From positions 1,178,001 to 1,242,000 of the forward strand of contig NZ_CP036250.1 of the NCBI RefSeq assembly GCF_004300825.1: DNA of 64,000 nt. The letters run 5' to 3'. Below, one piece after another: positions 23,713 through 32,104 of this stretch. Both the position numbers and the translations under genes were made by a program. Origin of the DNA: Egicoccus halophilus (GTDB lineage Bacteria; Actinomycetota; Nitriliruptoria; Nitriliruptorales; Nitriliruptoraceae). The notes under the pieces are model-generated. The model saw nothing but the letters and a program-made list of their open reading frames with translations. It did no database searches and was not told where the DNA came from. Position 1 is the first letter of the stretch, and each line of letters begins with the position of its first letter.

Positions 23713-24492
23713 ATGGGCAGCCTGGACGACGTCGCCGCGCGGCTGGTCGACGGCACGATCGAGGTCATCGACCTGACCGCGCCGCTGCACGCCGACACCC
23801 CGATCCTCGCGCTCCCGGAGCCCTTCGGACAGACCGAACCGTTCCGACTGCACGAGATCAGCCGGTACGACGAGCGCGGCCCGGCCTGGTACTGGAACAA
23901 CATCACCACCGGCGAGCACACCGGGACCCACTTCGACGCCCCGGTGCACTGGGTGACCGGGCAGGACGGTGACGACGTCGCGACCGTGCCGCCGTCGCGG
24001 CTGGTCGGCCCGGCGGTCGTGCTCGACGTCACCGACCGGGTCGCCGAGGACCCCGACTTCCTGCTCGAGGTCGACGACGTCCACGCCTGGGAGGCCGAGC
24101 ACGGGCCGCTGCCGGCCCGCGGGTGGCTGCTGTACCGCACCGGCTGGGACGCCCGCGGCGAGGACCCGGCCGCCTTCGCCAACGCCGACGACGACGGGCC
24201 GCACACGCCCGGCATCTCCGTTGCCTGTGCGCGCTACCTGGCCGAGGAGACCGAACTGCTCGGCCTCGGCGTGGAGACGGTCGGCACCGACGCCGGTGCG
24301 GCGGCCGGTTTCGACCCGCCGTTCCCGTGCCACGGCTTCCTGCTCGGTGCCGGCCGGTACGGCCTGACCCAGCTGCGCAACCTCGGTCGACTGCCCGCGC
24401 GCGGCGCCGTGGTCGTCGCGGCACCCCTGCCGATCGTGGGCGGATCGGGCAGCCCCGCCCGGGTGCTCGCGCTGGTCGAGCGCACGTCGTGA
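23713..24492 (+). CDS. cyclase / kynurenine formamidase-like metal hydrolase
   Basis: A 259-residue member of the Cyclase family (PF04199). The metal site HTGTHFDAPVHW (HxGTHxDxPxH) is intact, as is a downstream WDARGEDPAAFAN region and GAAAGFDPPFPCHGFLLGAG. Family members hydrolyse amide or ester bonds, for example N-formylkynurenine, or cyclic diketones. No other tryptophan-catabolism gene is present, so kynurenine formamidase activity is not favoured. The ATG at 23713 starts just before the conserved VIDLTAPLHADTP. The gene overlaps the ThDP enzyme by 4 bp (GTGA), so the two probably act in one pathway. Confidence 0.8.
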   Translation: MGSLDDVAARLVDGTIEVIDLTAPLHADTPILALPEPFGQTEPFRLHEISRYDERGPAWYWNNITTGEHTGTHFDAPVHWVTGQDGDDVATVPPSRLVGPAVVLDVTDRVAEDPDFLLEVDDVHAWEAEHGPLPARGWLLYRTGWDARGEDPAAFANADDDGPHTPGISVACARYLAEETELLGLGVETVGTDAGAAAGFDPPFPCHGFLLGAGRYGLTQLRNLGRLPARGAVVVAAPLPIVGGSGSPARVLALVERTS

Positions 24493-26150
24493 CCCCCACG
24501 GTCGCCGAGGTCGTCGGACGCACCCTCGCCGACCTCGGCGTCCGGCGGGTCTTCGGGGTCGTCGGCAGCGGCAACTTCGCGGTCACCAACGCCCTGCTCG
24601 CCGCCGGCGCCGACTACGTCGCGGCCCGCCACGAGGGCGGCGCGGCCACCATGGCCGACGCCTGGGCCCGCACCAGCGGCGAGGTCGGGGCGGTCAGCCT
24701 GCACCAGGGCTGTGGCCTCACCAACGCGCTCACCGGTGTCACCGAAGCGGCCAAGAGCCGGACGCCGCTGGTGGTGCTGGCCGCCGAGACGGCGGCGGGC
24801 GCACGTCAGGCCAACTTCCGGGTGGACCAGCCCGCGCTCGCCGCGGCCGTCGGCGCCGTGTCCCTGCGGGTCACCGGCGCGGCCACGGCCGCCGAGGAGG
24901 CGGCACGGGCCGTCGCCACCGCCCGTGCCGAGCGCCGCACCGTCGTGCTCCAGTTGCCGCTGGACGTGCAGGCGATGCCGGCGGCCGAGGACGTCGCGCC
25001 AGCGGCCCACCCGGTGGCGCCGACGCCGCCCTCGCCCGCCCCCGAGGCGGTCGTGGCGCTGGCTCGCCGCCTCGCCGAGGCCCGCCGGCCCGTCCTGGTC
25101 GCCGGTCGCGGGGCCCGCCACGCCGCCGCCGAACTGCGGGCCCTGGCCCACGCCACGGGTGCGTTGCTGGCCACCTCGGCGGTCGCGAAGGGCCTGTTCG
25201 CCGCCGACCCGTGGAGCCTCGACGTCGCCGGAGGGTTCTCGACCCCGTTGGCCGCCGAGCTGCTGCGCAGCGCCGATCTCGTGGTCGCCTTCGGGTGCGC
25301 CCTCAACGGTTGGACCACCCGGCACGGCCGGCTGATCGGACCCGGCGCCACCATCGTCCAGGTCGACCTCGACGCGGCCGCGATCGGTACCCACCGCCGG
25401 GTCGACCTCGCCGTGATCGGCGACAGCCGCTCGACCGCCGCCGCCGTCACCCTCGCCGTCACGGCCGGGCCCGACCGGGGACGCGAGGCCGCCGACGGGT
25501 ACCGCAGCGAGGCCGTGGCGGCCCGGCTGCGCGCCGGCCGACGGTGGCGTGACGTCGACTACGACGACTGGGGCGGCGGTGGCCGCATCGATCCGCGCAC
25601 GTTGACGATCGCGCTCGACGACCTGCTGCCGGCCGAACGGGTGGTCGCGGTCGACTCCGGTAACTTCATGGGCTATCCGAGCATGTTCCTCGAGGTGCCC
25701 GACGAACGCGGGTTCTGTTTCACCCAGGCGTTCCAGTCGGTCGGGCTCGGGCTCGCGACCGCCATCGGCGCCGCGCTGGCACAGCCGGACCGGTTGCCCG
25801 TCGCGGCGGTCGGCGACGGCGGGCTGCTGATGGGCGCCAGCGAACTCGACACGGTGACCCGGCTGGGGCTGCCGATGGTGGTGGTCGTCTACGACGACGG
25901 CGGCTACGGCGCCGAGGTGCACCACTTCGGCGACACCGCCGACCTGCGCACCGTCACGTTCCCGCCCACCGACCACGCCGCCATCGCCCGCGGGTACGGC
26001 TACGCGGCCGTCACCGTCCGCGACGTCGACGACCTGGCACCGGTGCGCACGTGGCTCGACGGCCCACGGGAGCGTCCCCTGCTCGTCGACGCGAAGATCG
26101 CCGCGCCGCGCGGCTCGTGGTGGCTCGAGGAGGCGTTCCGTGGTCACTGA
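24489..26150 (+). CDS. thiamine diphosphate-dependent enzyme (acetolactate synthase-like)
   Basis: A 553-residue enzyme of the ThDP decarboxylase/AHAS superfamily. The N-terminal PYR domain has the catalytic Glu in AARHEGGAATMADAWAR; the middle domain (~200-330) is Rossmann-like; the C-terminal PP domain has GDGGLLMGASELDTV, the Mg-ThDP motif, and VVVVYDDGGYGAEVHHF. It differs from true IlvB in length and in lacking a partner small subunit, so it is probably a decarboxylase, lyase or similar catabolic enzyme. The GTG start overlaps the cyclase stop, and the end overlaps selD by 11 bp, so all three are one coupled operon. Confidence 0.82.
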   Translation: MTPTVAEVVGRTLADLGVRRVFGVVGSGNFAVTNALLAAGADYVAARHEGGAATMADAWARTSGEVGAVSLHQGCGLTNALTGVTEAAKSRTPLVVLAAETAAGARQANFRVDQPALAAAVGAVSLRVTGAATAAEEAARAVATARAERRTVVLQLPLDVQAMPAAEDVAPAAHPVAPTPPSPAPEAVVALARRLAEARRPVLVAGRGARHAAAELRALAHATGALLATSAVAKGLFAADPWSLDVAGGFSTPLAAELLRSADLVVAFGCALNGWTTRHGRLIGPGATIVQVDLDAAAIGTHRRVDLAVIGDSRSTAAAVTLAVTAGPDRGREAADGYRSEAVAARLRAGRRWRDVDYDDWGGGGRIDPRTLTIALDDLLPAERVVAVDSGNFMGYPSMFLEVPDERGFCFTQAFQSVGLGLATAIGAALAQPDRLPVAAVGDGGLLMGASELDTVTRLGLPMVVVVYDDGGYGAEVHHFGDTADLRTVTFPPTDHAAIARGYGYAAVTVRDVDDLAPVRTWLDGPRERPLLVDAKIAAPRGSWWLEEAFRGH

Positions 26151-27237
26151 CGCGGCGTCTTGCGCGCCGGGCGGACCGGTCCGTCTGACCGCCTACTCCC
26201 ACGGTGCCGGCTGCGCCTGCAAGCTGTCACCGACCGAGTTGGGCCAGGTGATGGCCGGGTTGACCCCGGCGCGTTCGCCGGACCTGATCGTCGGACGCGA
26301 GCACGGTGACGACGCGCTCGTGTGGCGTCGCCCCGACGGTCGTGCGCTGGTCGCCACGATCGACGTGTTCACCCCGATCGTGGACGACGCGGCGACCTGG
26401 GGTCGTATCGCGGCCGTCAACGCGGGCAGCGACGTGTTCGCCATGGGGGGCCGGCCGCTGTTCGGGCTCGCGTTCGCGGCCTGGCCGCGGGAGCGACTGC
26501 CGTTGACGCTGCTGACCGAGGTGCTGGAGGCCGGTCAGGCCGCGGCGAACGACGGCGGCTGGGTCGTCGCCGGCGGCCACACGATCGACGGTGCCGAGCC
26601 GCTGTACGGGCAGGCGGTCGTCGGCGAACTCGACCCCGAGCGGATGCTGCGCAACACGCAGGGCCGCCCCGGCGACACGCTGGTGCTCACCAAGCCGCTG
26701 GGTACCGGGCTCGTGACCACGGCCGTCAAGCGCCGCCCGCCGGAGGCGCACGGCCCGGGCGGGGAGCTCGCCGGTGCGTACGCGGCCGCCGTCGCCGAGA
26801 TGACCCGGTCCAACGGGGACGCGGCGCAGGCGGCGCTGGCGTGCGGCACGCGTGCCGGCACGGACGTGACCGGGTTCGGGCTGCTCAACCACCTGCGGGA
26901 GGTGCTGCTGGCCAGCGGGGTCGCCGCACGGCTCGACGCCGCCGCGGTGCCGAGGCTGCCCGGGGTCGCCGACCTGCTCGCCCGCGGCGAGGTCCCCGGT
27001 GGCACGCAGCGCAACCTCGCCCACGTGCGTGACCACCTCGAGCTCGCCGCCGGCGTCGACGAGGGCCAGCTCGTGGTGCTCGCCGACGCGCAGACCTCGG
27101 GTGGCCTGTTGCTGGCCGTCCCGGCCCGGGCCGCCGCGGTCGACCTGGTCGCGCAGCTCACGGACGGCGGTCACACCGCGGCGGTGATCGGCGAGCTGAC
27201 CGACGGCCCGTCCGCCACCATCCAGATCGTGGCCTGA
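26140..27237 (+). CDS. selD: selenide, water dikinase SelD (Cys form)
   Basis: A 365-residue enzyme that makes selenophosphate from selenide and ATP, the selenium donor for selenocysteine and selenouridine. The active-site loop SHGAGCACKLSP holds Cys25 and Lys28, matching Cys17 and Lys20 of the E. coli enzyme, so this is the cysteine rather than the selenocysteine form. ATP/Mg ligands TIDVFTPIVDD, NAGSDVFAMGG, GGHTIDGAEP and TSGGLLLAVP are present. The GTG at 26140 has CGAGGAGG ahead and lies 11 bp inside the upstream gene. No selA, selB, tRNA-Sec or obvious selenoprotein is in the window. It is convergent with the GMC gene, with the two stops inside one small dyad (27233-27252). Confidence 0.93.
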   Translation: MVTDAASCAPGGPVRLTAYSHGAGCACKLSPTELGQVMAGLTPARSPDLIVGREHGDDALVWRRPDGRALVATIDVFTPIVDDAATWGRIAAVNAGSDVFAMGGRPLFGLAFAAWPRERLPLTLLTEVLEAGQAAANDGGWVVAGGHTIDGAEPLYGQAVVGELDPERMLRNTQGRPGDTLVLTKPLGTGLVTTAVKRRPPEAHGPGGELAGAYAAAVAEMTRSNGDAAQAALACGTRAGTDVTGFGLLNHLREVLLASGVAARLDAAAVPRLPGVADLLARGEVPGGTQRNLAHVRDHLELAAGVDEGQLVVLADAQTSGGLLLAVPARAAAVDLVAQLTDGGHTAAVIGELTDGPSATIQIVA

Positions 27238-27247
27238 CGGGCCCGGG

Positions 27248-29275
27248 TCAGGACGGCAGACCCGGACCGCGCGGGGTCGCCGCCGTGGCCGCCGACGGGG
27301 CCGCCGACGTCGCCAGCAGCGCGCCGGCCGTGCGTCGCGCCAGGGCCATGGTCGTCAGCATCGGGTTGGCGCCCACGGCGCTCGGGAACGCCGAGGTGTC
27401 CCCGATCCACACGCCGCGGACGTCGTGCAGCTGGCCGTCCGGGGTCGCCACGCTCGCCCGCGGATCGGTGCCCATCCGGGCCGAGCCCATCTGGTGGGCG
27501 CTGAACAGCACCCGGCCGCCGGCGCCCTCGCGTGCGTCCTGTCGCGCACGCACGAACGCGTCGAGGTCCTCGCCCCGCCGCCACATCGCCAGCCGGCGGT
27601 CGGTGTCGAACACGACGCGGGCACCCGCGGCCACGTGCAGTTCGACCAGGGTGCGCACAGCGTGGCGGCGCACCTCGCGGTCGAGCGGGTCGGTCAGCGG
27701 ATAACGCACGACCGCCTCGCCGGCGGCATCGAGCGTCACGGTCCCGCCGCCGTGGTCGCGGGTCACGGCGATGAACACGCCGTTGTGCGCGAAGCGACCC
27801 ATCAGCAGCTTGTGGTCCCGCCCGGAGCGCCACGGCACCGCCGCGGCCGAGACGGCCGGGTGCAGGTGCGGGGTCTCGACCAGGTAGCCGAAACCGTCGA
27901 CGACGTCGGTGTGGGCGGTCACGATCGTGGCCTGCGGTGGCCCCCACCAGTGGCGCAGGTCCTCGTCGTAGAACCCGCCGACCATCGGCACCGGGTGCAG
28001 ACGCAGGTAGCGGCCCACCGCGGGCCCACCGATGCCCGAGCGCAGCAGCAGTGCCGGCGTCTCGAGTGCCCCGGCGGCCACCACGACCTGCGGGGCCGCG
28101 ACGACGAGATCGACGCTGCGGCCGTCGGGCCGCCGCACGGTGGCCTCGACCCCGGTGGCTGCACCGGCACGGGTCGTCACGCGGCGTACCCGGGCGCCGC
28201 AGACCAGGCGTGCCCCGTCGGCCTGGGCGTCACGCAGGTAGGTGGTCGCGGTCGACTGCTTGTTGCCACTGCGGTCGCCGAAGCCGGTGTGGCCGGCCAG
28301 TTCGGGGTCGTAGGTGGCCCGCTCGGCGTTGCGGGTGGCGACGGTCCAGTCGAGACCGAGCGCCGACGCGCCCTGCGCCAGCCGGCGGTTGACGCCGTTG
28401 AGGTCGCTGGCGTCGGCGTTGGCGCCGATCCGCCCGAGCACGGCATCGAGGTGGCGGTCGAACTCGGGGCCGTCCACGCCGAGGAGTCCGTGTTCGGAGG
28501 CCCACTGCCGGCGCACCTGCTCGGACGGTCGCACGCAGTTGAGCCAGTTGACGGTGGTGCCCCCGCCCAGCGCCGCACCCGCCAGCACGGCGACGTTGCC
28601 GTCGTCGGTCGGGGACAGCCCGCCGCGCCAGTACAGCTGCCGCAGGGCGGTGAGCTCGTCGGGCGGGAAGTCGGGGGCCTCGCGGTGGACCGCGGCCTCC
28701 AGGATCACCACCTCGAAGCCGGCTGCGGCCAGTTCGGCGGCGATGACGCCGCCGCCGGCGCCCGAGCCGACGACCACGGCGTCGGCCCGCAACCGGGGGG
28801 CGGGGTCGTCGGGCGGCGGTGACCAGCTCCGCAGGTGCCGCGGCGGGGCCTCGACCGCCGGCGGGCCGGGATAGCCCAGTTGCGGCCAGTTCGGGTTGCG
28901 GCCCGTGTCGTCGAGCTGTCCGTAGAAGCGCTGGGCGACCAGGGCACGCAGACCGTCCAGGCCGTCACGGGCCTCGGACGACGCCGCGGCCAGGCCGCGC
29001 AGCACCGTCTCGCGGCCCGACTGCGGCAGGTGAGCGAACCCGACGACCCGCAACAGGTCGAGCAACCGTCCCAGGGCGTCGAGCGCATCGTCGTCGAGCA
29101 CGTCCCCGAGCTGCTCGACCAGGCCGTCGACGAGGTCGAGGTCGCTGGCCCGACGCCCCCAGAAGCCGTGCGGGTCGTCCGCCTCGACGGCCGGCGGACG
29201 CACCGCCGGCACGAACGTGTCGGCGAGGGCGCCCAACTGCCGCCGCCGTCGTCCGTCGAACACCGCCTGGCTCAT
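27248..29275 (-). CDS. GMC-family FAD oxidoreductase (long-chain alcohol oxidase-like)
   Basis: A 675-residue flavoprotein. Residues 1-~140 are a helical extension seen in fatty-alcohol-oxidase-like GMC proteins; the FAD-binding fold starts at VVVGSGAGGGVIAAELAAAG (near residue 170). GGGTTVNWLNCVRPSEQVR is GMC signature 1. The end has SAHQMGSARMGTDP and IGDTSAFPSAVGANPM, with the catalytic His/Asn pair. Substrate is likely an alcohol or sterol; the exact one cannot be read. The ATG at 29275 has GAGAGGA 9 nt ahead. It is 49 bp downstream of the PPOX gene on the same strand, so the two flavoproteins may be co-transcribed. Confidence 0.85.
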   Translation of the reverse strand: MSQAVFDGRRRRQLGALADTFVPAVRPPAVEADDPHGFWGRRASDLDLVDGLVEQLGDVLDDDALDALGRLLDLLRVVGFAHLPQSGRETVLRGLAAASSEARDGLDGLRALVAQRFYGQLDDTGRNPNWPQLGYPGPPAVEAPPRHLRSWSPPPDDPAPRLRADAVVVGSGAGGGVIAAELAAAGFEVVILEAAVHREAPDFPPDELTALRQLYWRGGLSPTDDGNVAVLAGAALGGGTTVNWLNCVRPSEQVRRQWASEHGLLGVDGPEFDRHLDAVLGRIGANADASDLNGVNRRLAQGASALGLDWTVATRNAERATYDPELAGHTGFGDRSGNKQSTATTYLRDAQADGARLVCGARVRRVTTRAGAATGVEATVRRPDGRSVDLVVAAPQVVVAAGALETPALLLRSGIGGPAVGRYLRLHPVPMVGGFYDEDLRHWWGPPQATIVTAHTDVVDGFGYLVETPHLHPAVSAAAVPWRSGRDHKLLMGRFAHNGVFIAVTRDHGGGTVTLDAAGEAVVRYPLTDPLDREVRRHAVRTLVELHVAAGARVVFDTDRRLAMWRRGEDLDAFVRARQDAREGAGGRVLFSAHQMGSARMGTDPRASVATPDGQLHDVRGVWIGDTSAFPSAVGANPMLTTMALARRTAGALLATSAAPSAATAATPRGPGLPS

Positions 29276-29324
29276 CGCCGTGTCCTCTCGCCGGCGACCA
29301 CCCTAGGCCCCGGGCGATCCGCGC

Positions 29325-29720
29325 TCACGCCCCGCGAACGAGCTCCCGGTCGGGAGCGATGCGCAGCAGCACGCGCTCCGAGGTGATCGCCTCCGGGTCG
29401 TAGTCCCGTCCGACGTAGCGGCGGGCGCAGGCATCGATGTGGTCGCGTGCCGGCTGACCGTGGACGACCTCGACGACCCGCCCACGGACCTCGACGTAGC
29501 GGTAGGGGTTCTCCGCGTCCCAGATCAGCACCGTCACCCGGGGATCGCGCGAGACGTTGCGGAACTTCTGCCGGTGCACCTCGGTGTTGATCAGCAGGTG
29601 GTCGGCGTCGGCGTCGACCCACATCACCTGGGTCTGCGGCGTGCCGTCCTCGAACAACGTCGTCAGGGCGGCGAAGTTCTTCGCGGTGGCGTAGGCATGG
29701 ACCTTCGGGTGCAGCGGCAT
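29325..29720 (-). CDS. PPOX-class flavin/F420-dependent oxidoreductase
   Basis: A 131-residue split-barrel protein of the pyridoxamine 5'-phosphate oxidase-like superfamily. The pattern AALTTLFEDGTPQTQVMWVDADADHLLINTEVHRQKFRNVSRDPRVTVLI (given here as landmarks: AALTTL, QVMWVD, INTEVHRQK, RDPRVTVLI) matches the actinobacterial F420-binding TIGR03618-type group. It probably reduces or oxidises a small substrate with F420 or FMN; which one is not clear. The ATG at 29720 has GGAGG about 7 nt ahead, whereas the longer open frame lacks one. It is divergent from the JAMM peptidase; a TAGCGT at 29836-29831 may be its -10. Confidence 0.82.
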   Translation of the reverse strand: MPLHPKVHAYATAKNFAALTTLFEDGTPQTQVMWVDADADHLLINTEVHRQKFRNVSRDPRVTVLIWDAENPYRYVEVRGRVVEVVHGQPARDHIDACARRYVGRDYDPEAITSERVLLRIAPDRELVRGA

Positions 29721-29866
29721 GGCGGACCTCCCGGACGGGCGCGCGGGCGCGGGCGCGTCCGGCGCAGTGGCGCGGTGTTGTGGGCGGGCGCGGGGACGCG
29801 GGCGGGCAGCACGTGTCGGCGCGGGTCTGGACGCTAGGCCACCGGAGGCGGTCGTGGCGGCTCGGG

Positions 29867-29872
29867 TACGGT
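29867..29872 (+). promoter_or_regulatory. -10-like TACGGT ahead of the JAMM peptidase gene
   Basis: TACGGT lies 48 bp before the GTG at 29921, in the 200-bp divergent gap to the PPOX gene. On the other strand, TAGCGT (29836-29831) may serve that gene. Confidence 0.4.
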
Positions 29873-29920
29873 CCCGACGGTGTGGCGTCGCAGAGCACGC
29901 CGCCACGAGGAGGCCGTCAC

Positions 29921-30364
29921 GTGAACGCCGCCACGCCGTCGCTGCACACCGTCCCCGCCTTCGCGCTGGACCGCGCCACGTGGGACGCGCTGGTGGAGCA
30001 CGCCTGGTCGGACTTCCCGTACGAGGTGTGTGGGCTGCTCGGGATCCGTCCGGACGGCAGCTGCGTCCACTTCCCGATCGACAACGCGGAGCGGTCCATG
30101 ACGTACTACGTCATGGACGCCAAGCAGCTGCTGCGTGCGATGCGCGAGATCGAGGACGCGGGTTGGGGCCTGGCGATCTACCACTCGCACACCCACACGC
30201 AGGCCTATCCGTCGGCGACGGACATCCGGTTGGCGGCGTACCCGGAGGCGACCTACCTGATCGTCACCCTGCAGGACCGTGACCACCCCGACATCCGGGG
30301 GTTCTCGATCATCGACGGCGTGGTCACCGAGAAGCCGGTCGTCGTCCCGGACGAGGTGGTCTGA
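29921..30364 (+). CDS. mec: JAMM/M67 zinc peptidase, Mec+-like (CysO-processing)
   Basis: A 147-residue metalloprotease of the Mov34/JAB family. The zinc motif is complete: Glu35 in FPYEVCGLLG, His88 and His90 in HSHTHTQAYPSATD, with Ser98 and Asp101. In mycobacteria the homologue Mec+ frees cysteine from the carrier CysO after CysM has joined it. The GTG at 29921 has GAGGAGG 7 nt ahead, and the domain starts soon after. Its CysO and CysM partners lie 6.3 kb downstream instead of next to it. Since CysO here ends in GGAR, this peptidase may also trim the last two residues (inference). The stop overlaps the next start (TGATG). Confidence 0.9.
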   Translation: MNAATPSLHTVPAFALDRATWDALVEHAWSDFPYEVCGLLGIRPDGSCVHFPIDNAERSMTYYVMDAKQLLRAMREIEDAGWGLAIYHSHTHTQAYPSATDIRLAAYPEATYLIVTLQDRDHPDIRGFSIIDGVVTEKPVVVPDEVV

Positions 30365-30735
30365 TGCCGAGTTTGCTGCCCCTGATCCGACGTGGCTGGG
30401 CGTTCGCGCCGGTCGTGGTCGAGGTCGCCCGACAAGTGGAGAAGCAGGTCGGTCCGCACGTGCGCGCCTGGCAGCTCGCCAGCGCCGTCGACGGGCTGGT
30501 GGGTCGGTGGACCGACCGGCACGGCACGCACTGGGTCGTGTTCGCCGACGCCGACGCGGCACCGCTCGAAGCCTTCCCGCCGTTGCGCGACGCCGATCTG
30601 CGCCGCGCCGGTGAGGAGCTCGACCGCAGCGGACTGCGGCGCCACGACGAGCTTCCCGAGGCCACGGCGCTGCACCAGCTCCAGCGGGTGCGCGAGCTGC
30701 CGGAGCTGCTGGCCAGGCGTCGCGGCGACGCCTGA
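30364..30735 (+). CDS. hypothetical protein coupled to mec
   Basis: A 123-residue soluble protein I do not recognise. It starts with a basic, hydrophobic stretch (LLPLIRRGWAFAPVVVEVARQVEKQV) and continues with a mixed alpha/beta part (HWVVFADADAAPL) and a charged helical end. The ATG overlaps the mec stop as TGATG, so translation of both is coupled; a role with the peptidase is possible but unproven. No signal peptide or clear motif. Confidence 0.7.
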   Translation: MPSLLPLIRRGWAFAPVVVEVARQVEKQVGPHVRAWQLASAVDGLVGRWTDRHGTHWVVFADADAAPLEAFPPLRDADLRRAGEELDRSGLRRHDELPEATALHQLQRVRELPELLARRRGDA

Positions 30736-30798
30736 CCGCGCCCTCCCTCGCGTCCGGACTCGCGTGCCCTCGGGGCGCCCGTCGACGGCGTCCGGCAC

Positions 30799-30840
30799 GG
30801 CGTCCGTCCCAGGGGCGTCCGTCCCAGGGGCGTCCGTTCG
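30799..30840. repeat. 15-bp tandem repeat in the gap before the SLH metalloprotease gene
   Basis: GGCGTCCGTCCCAGG occurs exactly twice (30799-30813, 30814-30828) and is followed by a partial third copy. The 190-bp gap between the two genes contains nothing else I can name. Confidence 0.75.
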
Positions 30841-30925
30841 GCGGCGTCCGGGCGGACAGGGGACGGCGGTGGCCGGATCCACGCGTGCCGCCCACGGTGG
30901 TTGGGACGCCGAGGGGAGCCTTCGC

Positions 30926-32095
30926 ATGCAGGTCCGGGTCCGACGATCGTTCGCGCTGCTCGTGACGGCGACGCTGGGAACGCTCGCCGCATCCGCACTG
31001 CCGGCGGCCGCCTCACCGGACCTCGGCCCGACCTACGACCCCGGGGACCTCGCCGCCGTCGCGGCCGAGCCGCACACGGTCACCTACACGGTCGAGTCGC
31101 GCGGAGCGGTCGCCACCGACGTCACGGCCTTCGCCGGTGACGCGGCCGCCGTGCTCGGTGACGCACGCGGGTGGACGCTGGGCGGCAGTGTCGAGTTCGT
31201 CCCGGTCGCCTCGGGCGGGGACTTCCGGCTGATCCTGGCCTCGCCGGCCGAGGTCGACGCCGCGGCGCCGGGATGCAGCCCCGACTACAGCTGCCGTGTC
31301 GGTGAGCAGGTGCTGATCAACGACCGCAACTGGCGCGAGACCACCCCGGCGTGGCAGGACGCCGGCGCACCCCGCTGGCTGTACCGGCAGTACCTGGTCA
31401 ACCACGAGGTCGGCCACTTCCTGGGCTTCGGCCACCACGGCTGCCCGTCCCCCGGCGCCCCGGCCCCGGTCATGCAGCAGCAGTCGATCTCGCTCGAGGG
31501 CTGCGCGCCGTCCGGATGGCCCAACGACGCCGAGCGCGACCGGTTGGCGGGCCGGCTCGGCGTGCCCGTCCACGGGTGGGTGTTCCCCGACGTGCTCTTC
31601 GGCGACACCCACCGCGACGCCGTCCACGCCGCTGCCGAGGCCGACATCGTCTCCGGCTTCGCCGACGGGTACTTCCGGCCCGGCCACGACGTCCGTCGCG
31701 ACCAGATGACGGCGATGTTGACCCGGGTCCTGCAACTCACCTCTGACGCTACGCCGCCCTTCGCCGACGTGCCGGCGGGCGCCACGCACGCCGAGGCGAT
31801 CGCCGCGGCTGCCGACCGCGGCCTCGTGACCGGCTACCCCGACGGCACGTTCCGGCCCGGCACGTCGGTCAACCGGGCGCAGATGGCGACGCTGCTCGCG
31901 CGGGCGTTCGCACTCGAGGCCGACGGTCCACCGCCGTTCGACGACGTGCCGGCCGACGCGACCCATGCCGCAGCGATCGCGGCCGTCGCCGAGCACGACG
32001 TCGCCGAGGGCTACGGCGACGGCACGTTCCGTCCCGCCGAGCCGGTGACCCGTGCCCAACTCGCGAGCTTCCTCGACCGCGCCGGCGCCTGGTGA
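30926..32095 (+). CDS. secreted metzincin-like metalloprotease (DUF3152) with SLH anchor
   Basis: A 389-residue exported protein. A signal peptide (about residues 1-32, cleavage near PAAASPD) is followed by a DUF3152-like domain (~40-210) containing NHEVGHFLGFGHHGCP, which fits the HExxHxxGxxH zinc motif of metzincins. The DUF3152 N-terminal strand pattern (TYTVESRG, LILASPAEVD, VLINDRNW) is also seen. Residues ~215-389 are three SLH repeats (FPDVLFGDTHRDAV, FADVPAGATHAEAI, FDDVPADATHAAAI with RDQM/RAQMA), which should anchor it to the cell wall. Role probably surface-protein processing; this is inference. The ATG at 30926 follows GAGGGGAG about 5-6 nt away. Confidence 0.88.
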   Translation: MQVRVRRSFALLVTATLGTLAASALPAAASPDLGPTYDPGDLAAVAAEPHTVTYTVESRGAVATDVTAFAGDAAAVLGDARGWTLGGSVEFVPVASGGDFRLILASPAEVDAAAPGCSPDYSCRVGEQVLINDRNWRETTPAWQDAGAPRWLYRQYLVNHEVGHFLGFGHHGCPSPGAPAPVMQQQSISLEGCAPSGWPNDAERDRLAGRLGVPVHGWVFPDVLFGDTHRDAVHAAAEADIVSGFADGYFRPGHDVRRDQMTAMLTRVLQLTSDATPPFADVPAGATHAEAIAAAADRGLVTGYPDGTFRPGTSVNRAQMATLLARAFALEADGPPPFDDVPADATHAAAIAAVAEHDVAEGYGDGTFRPAEPVTRAQLASFLDRAGAW

Positions 32096-32104
32096 CGCGT
32101 CGGG

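Noticed and set aside
26140-26260. Selenocysteine codon in selD
   Set aside because: The active-site position is a TGC cysteine codon; no in-frame TGA is present.
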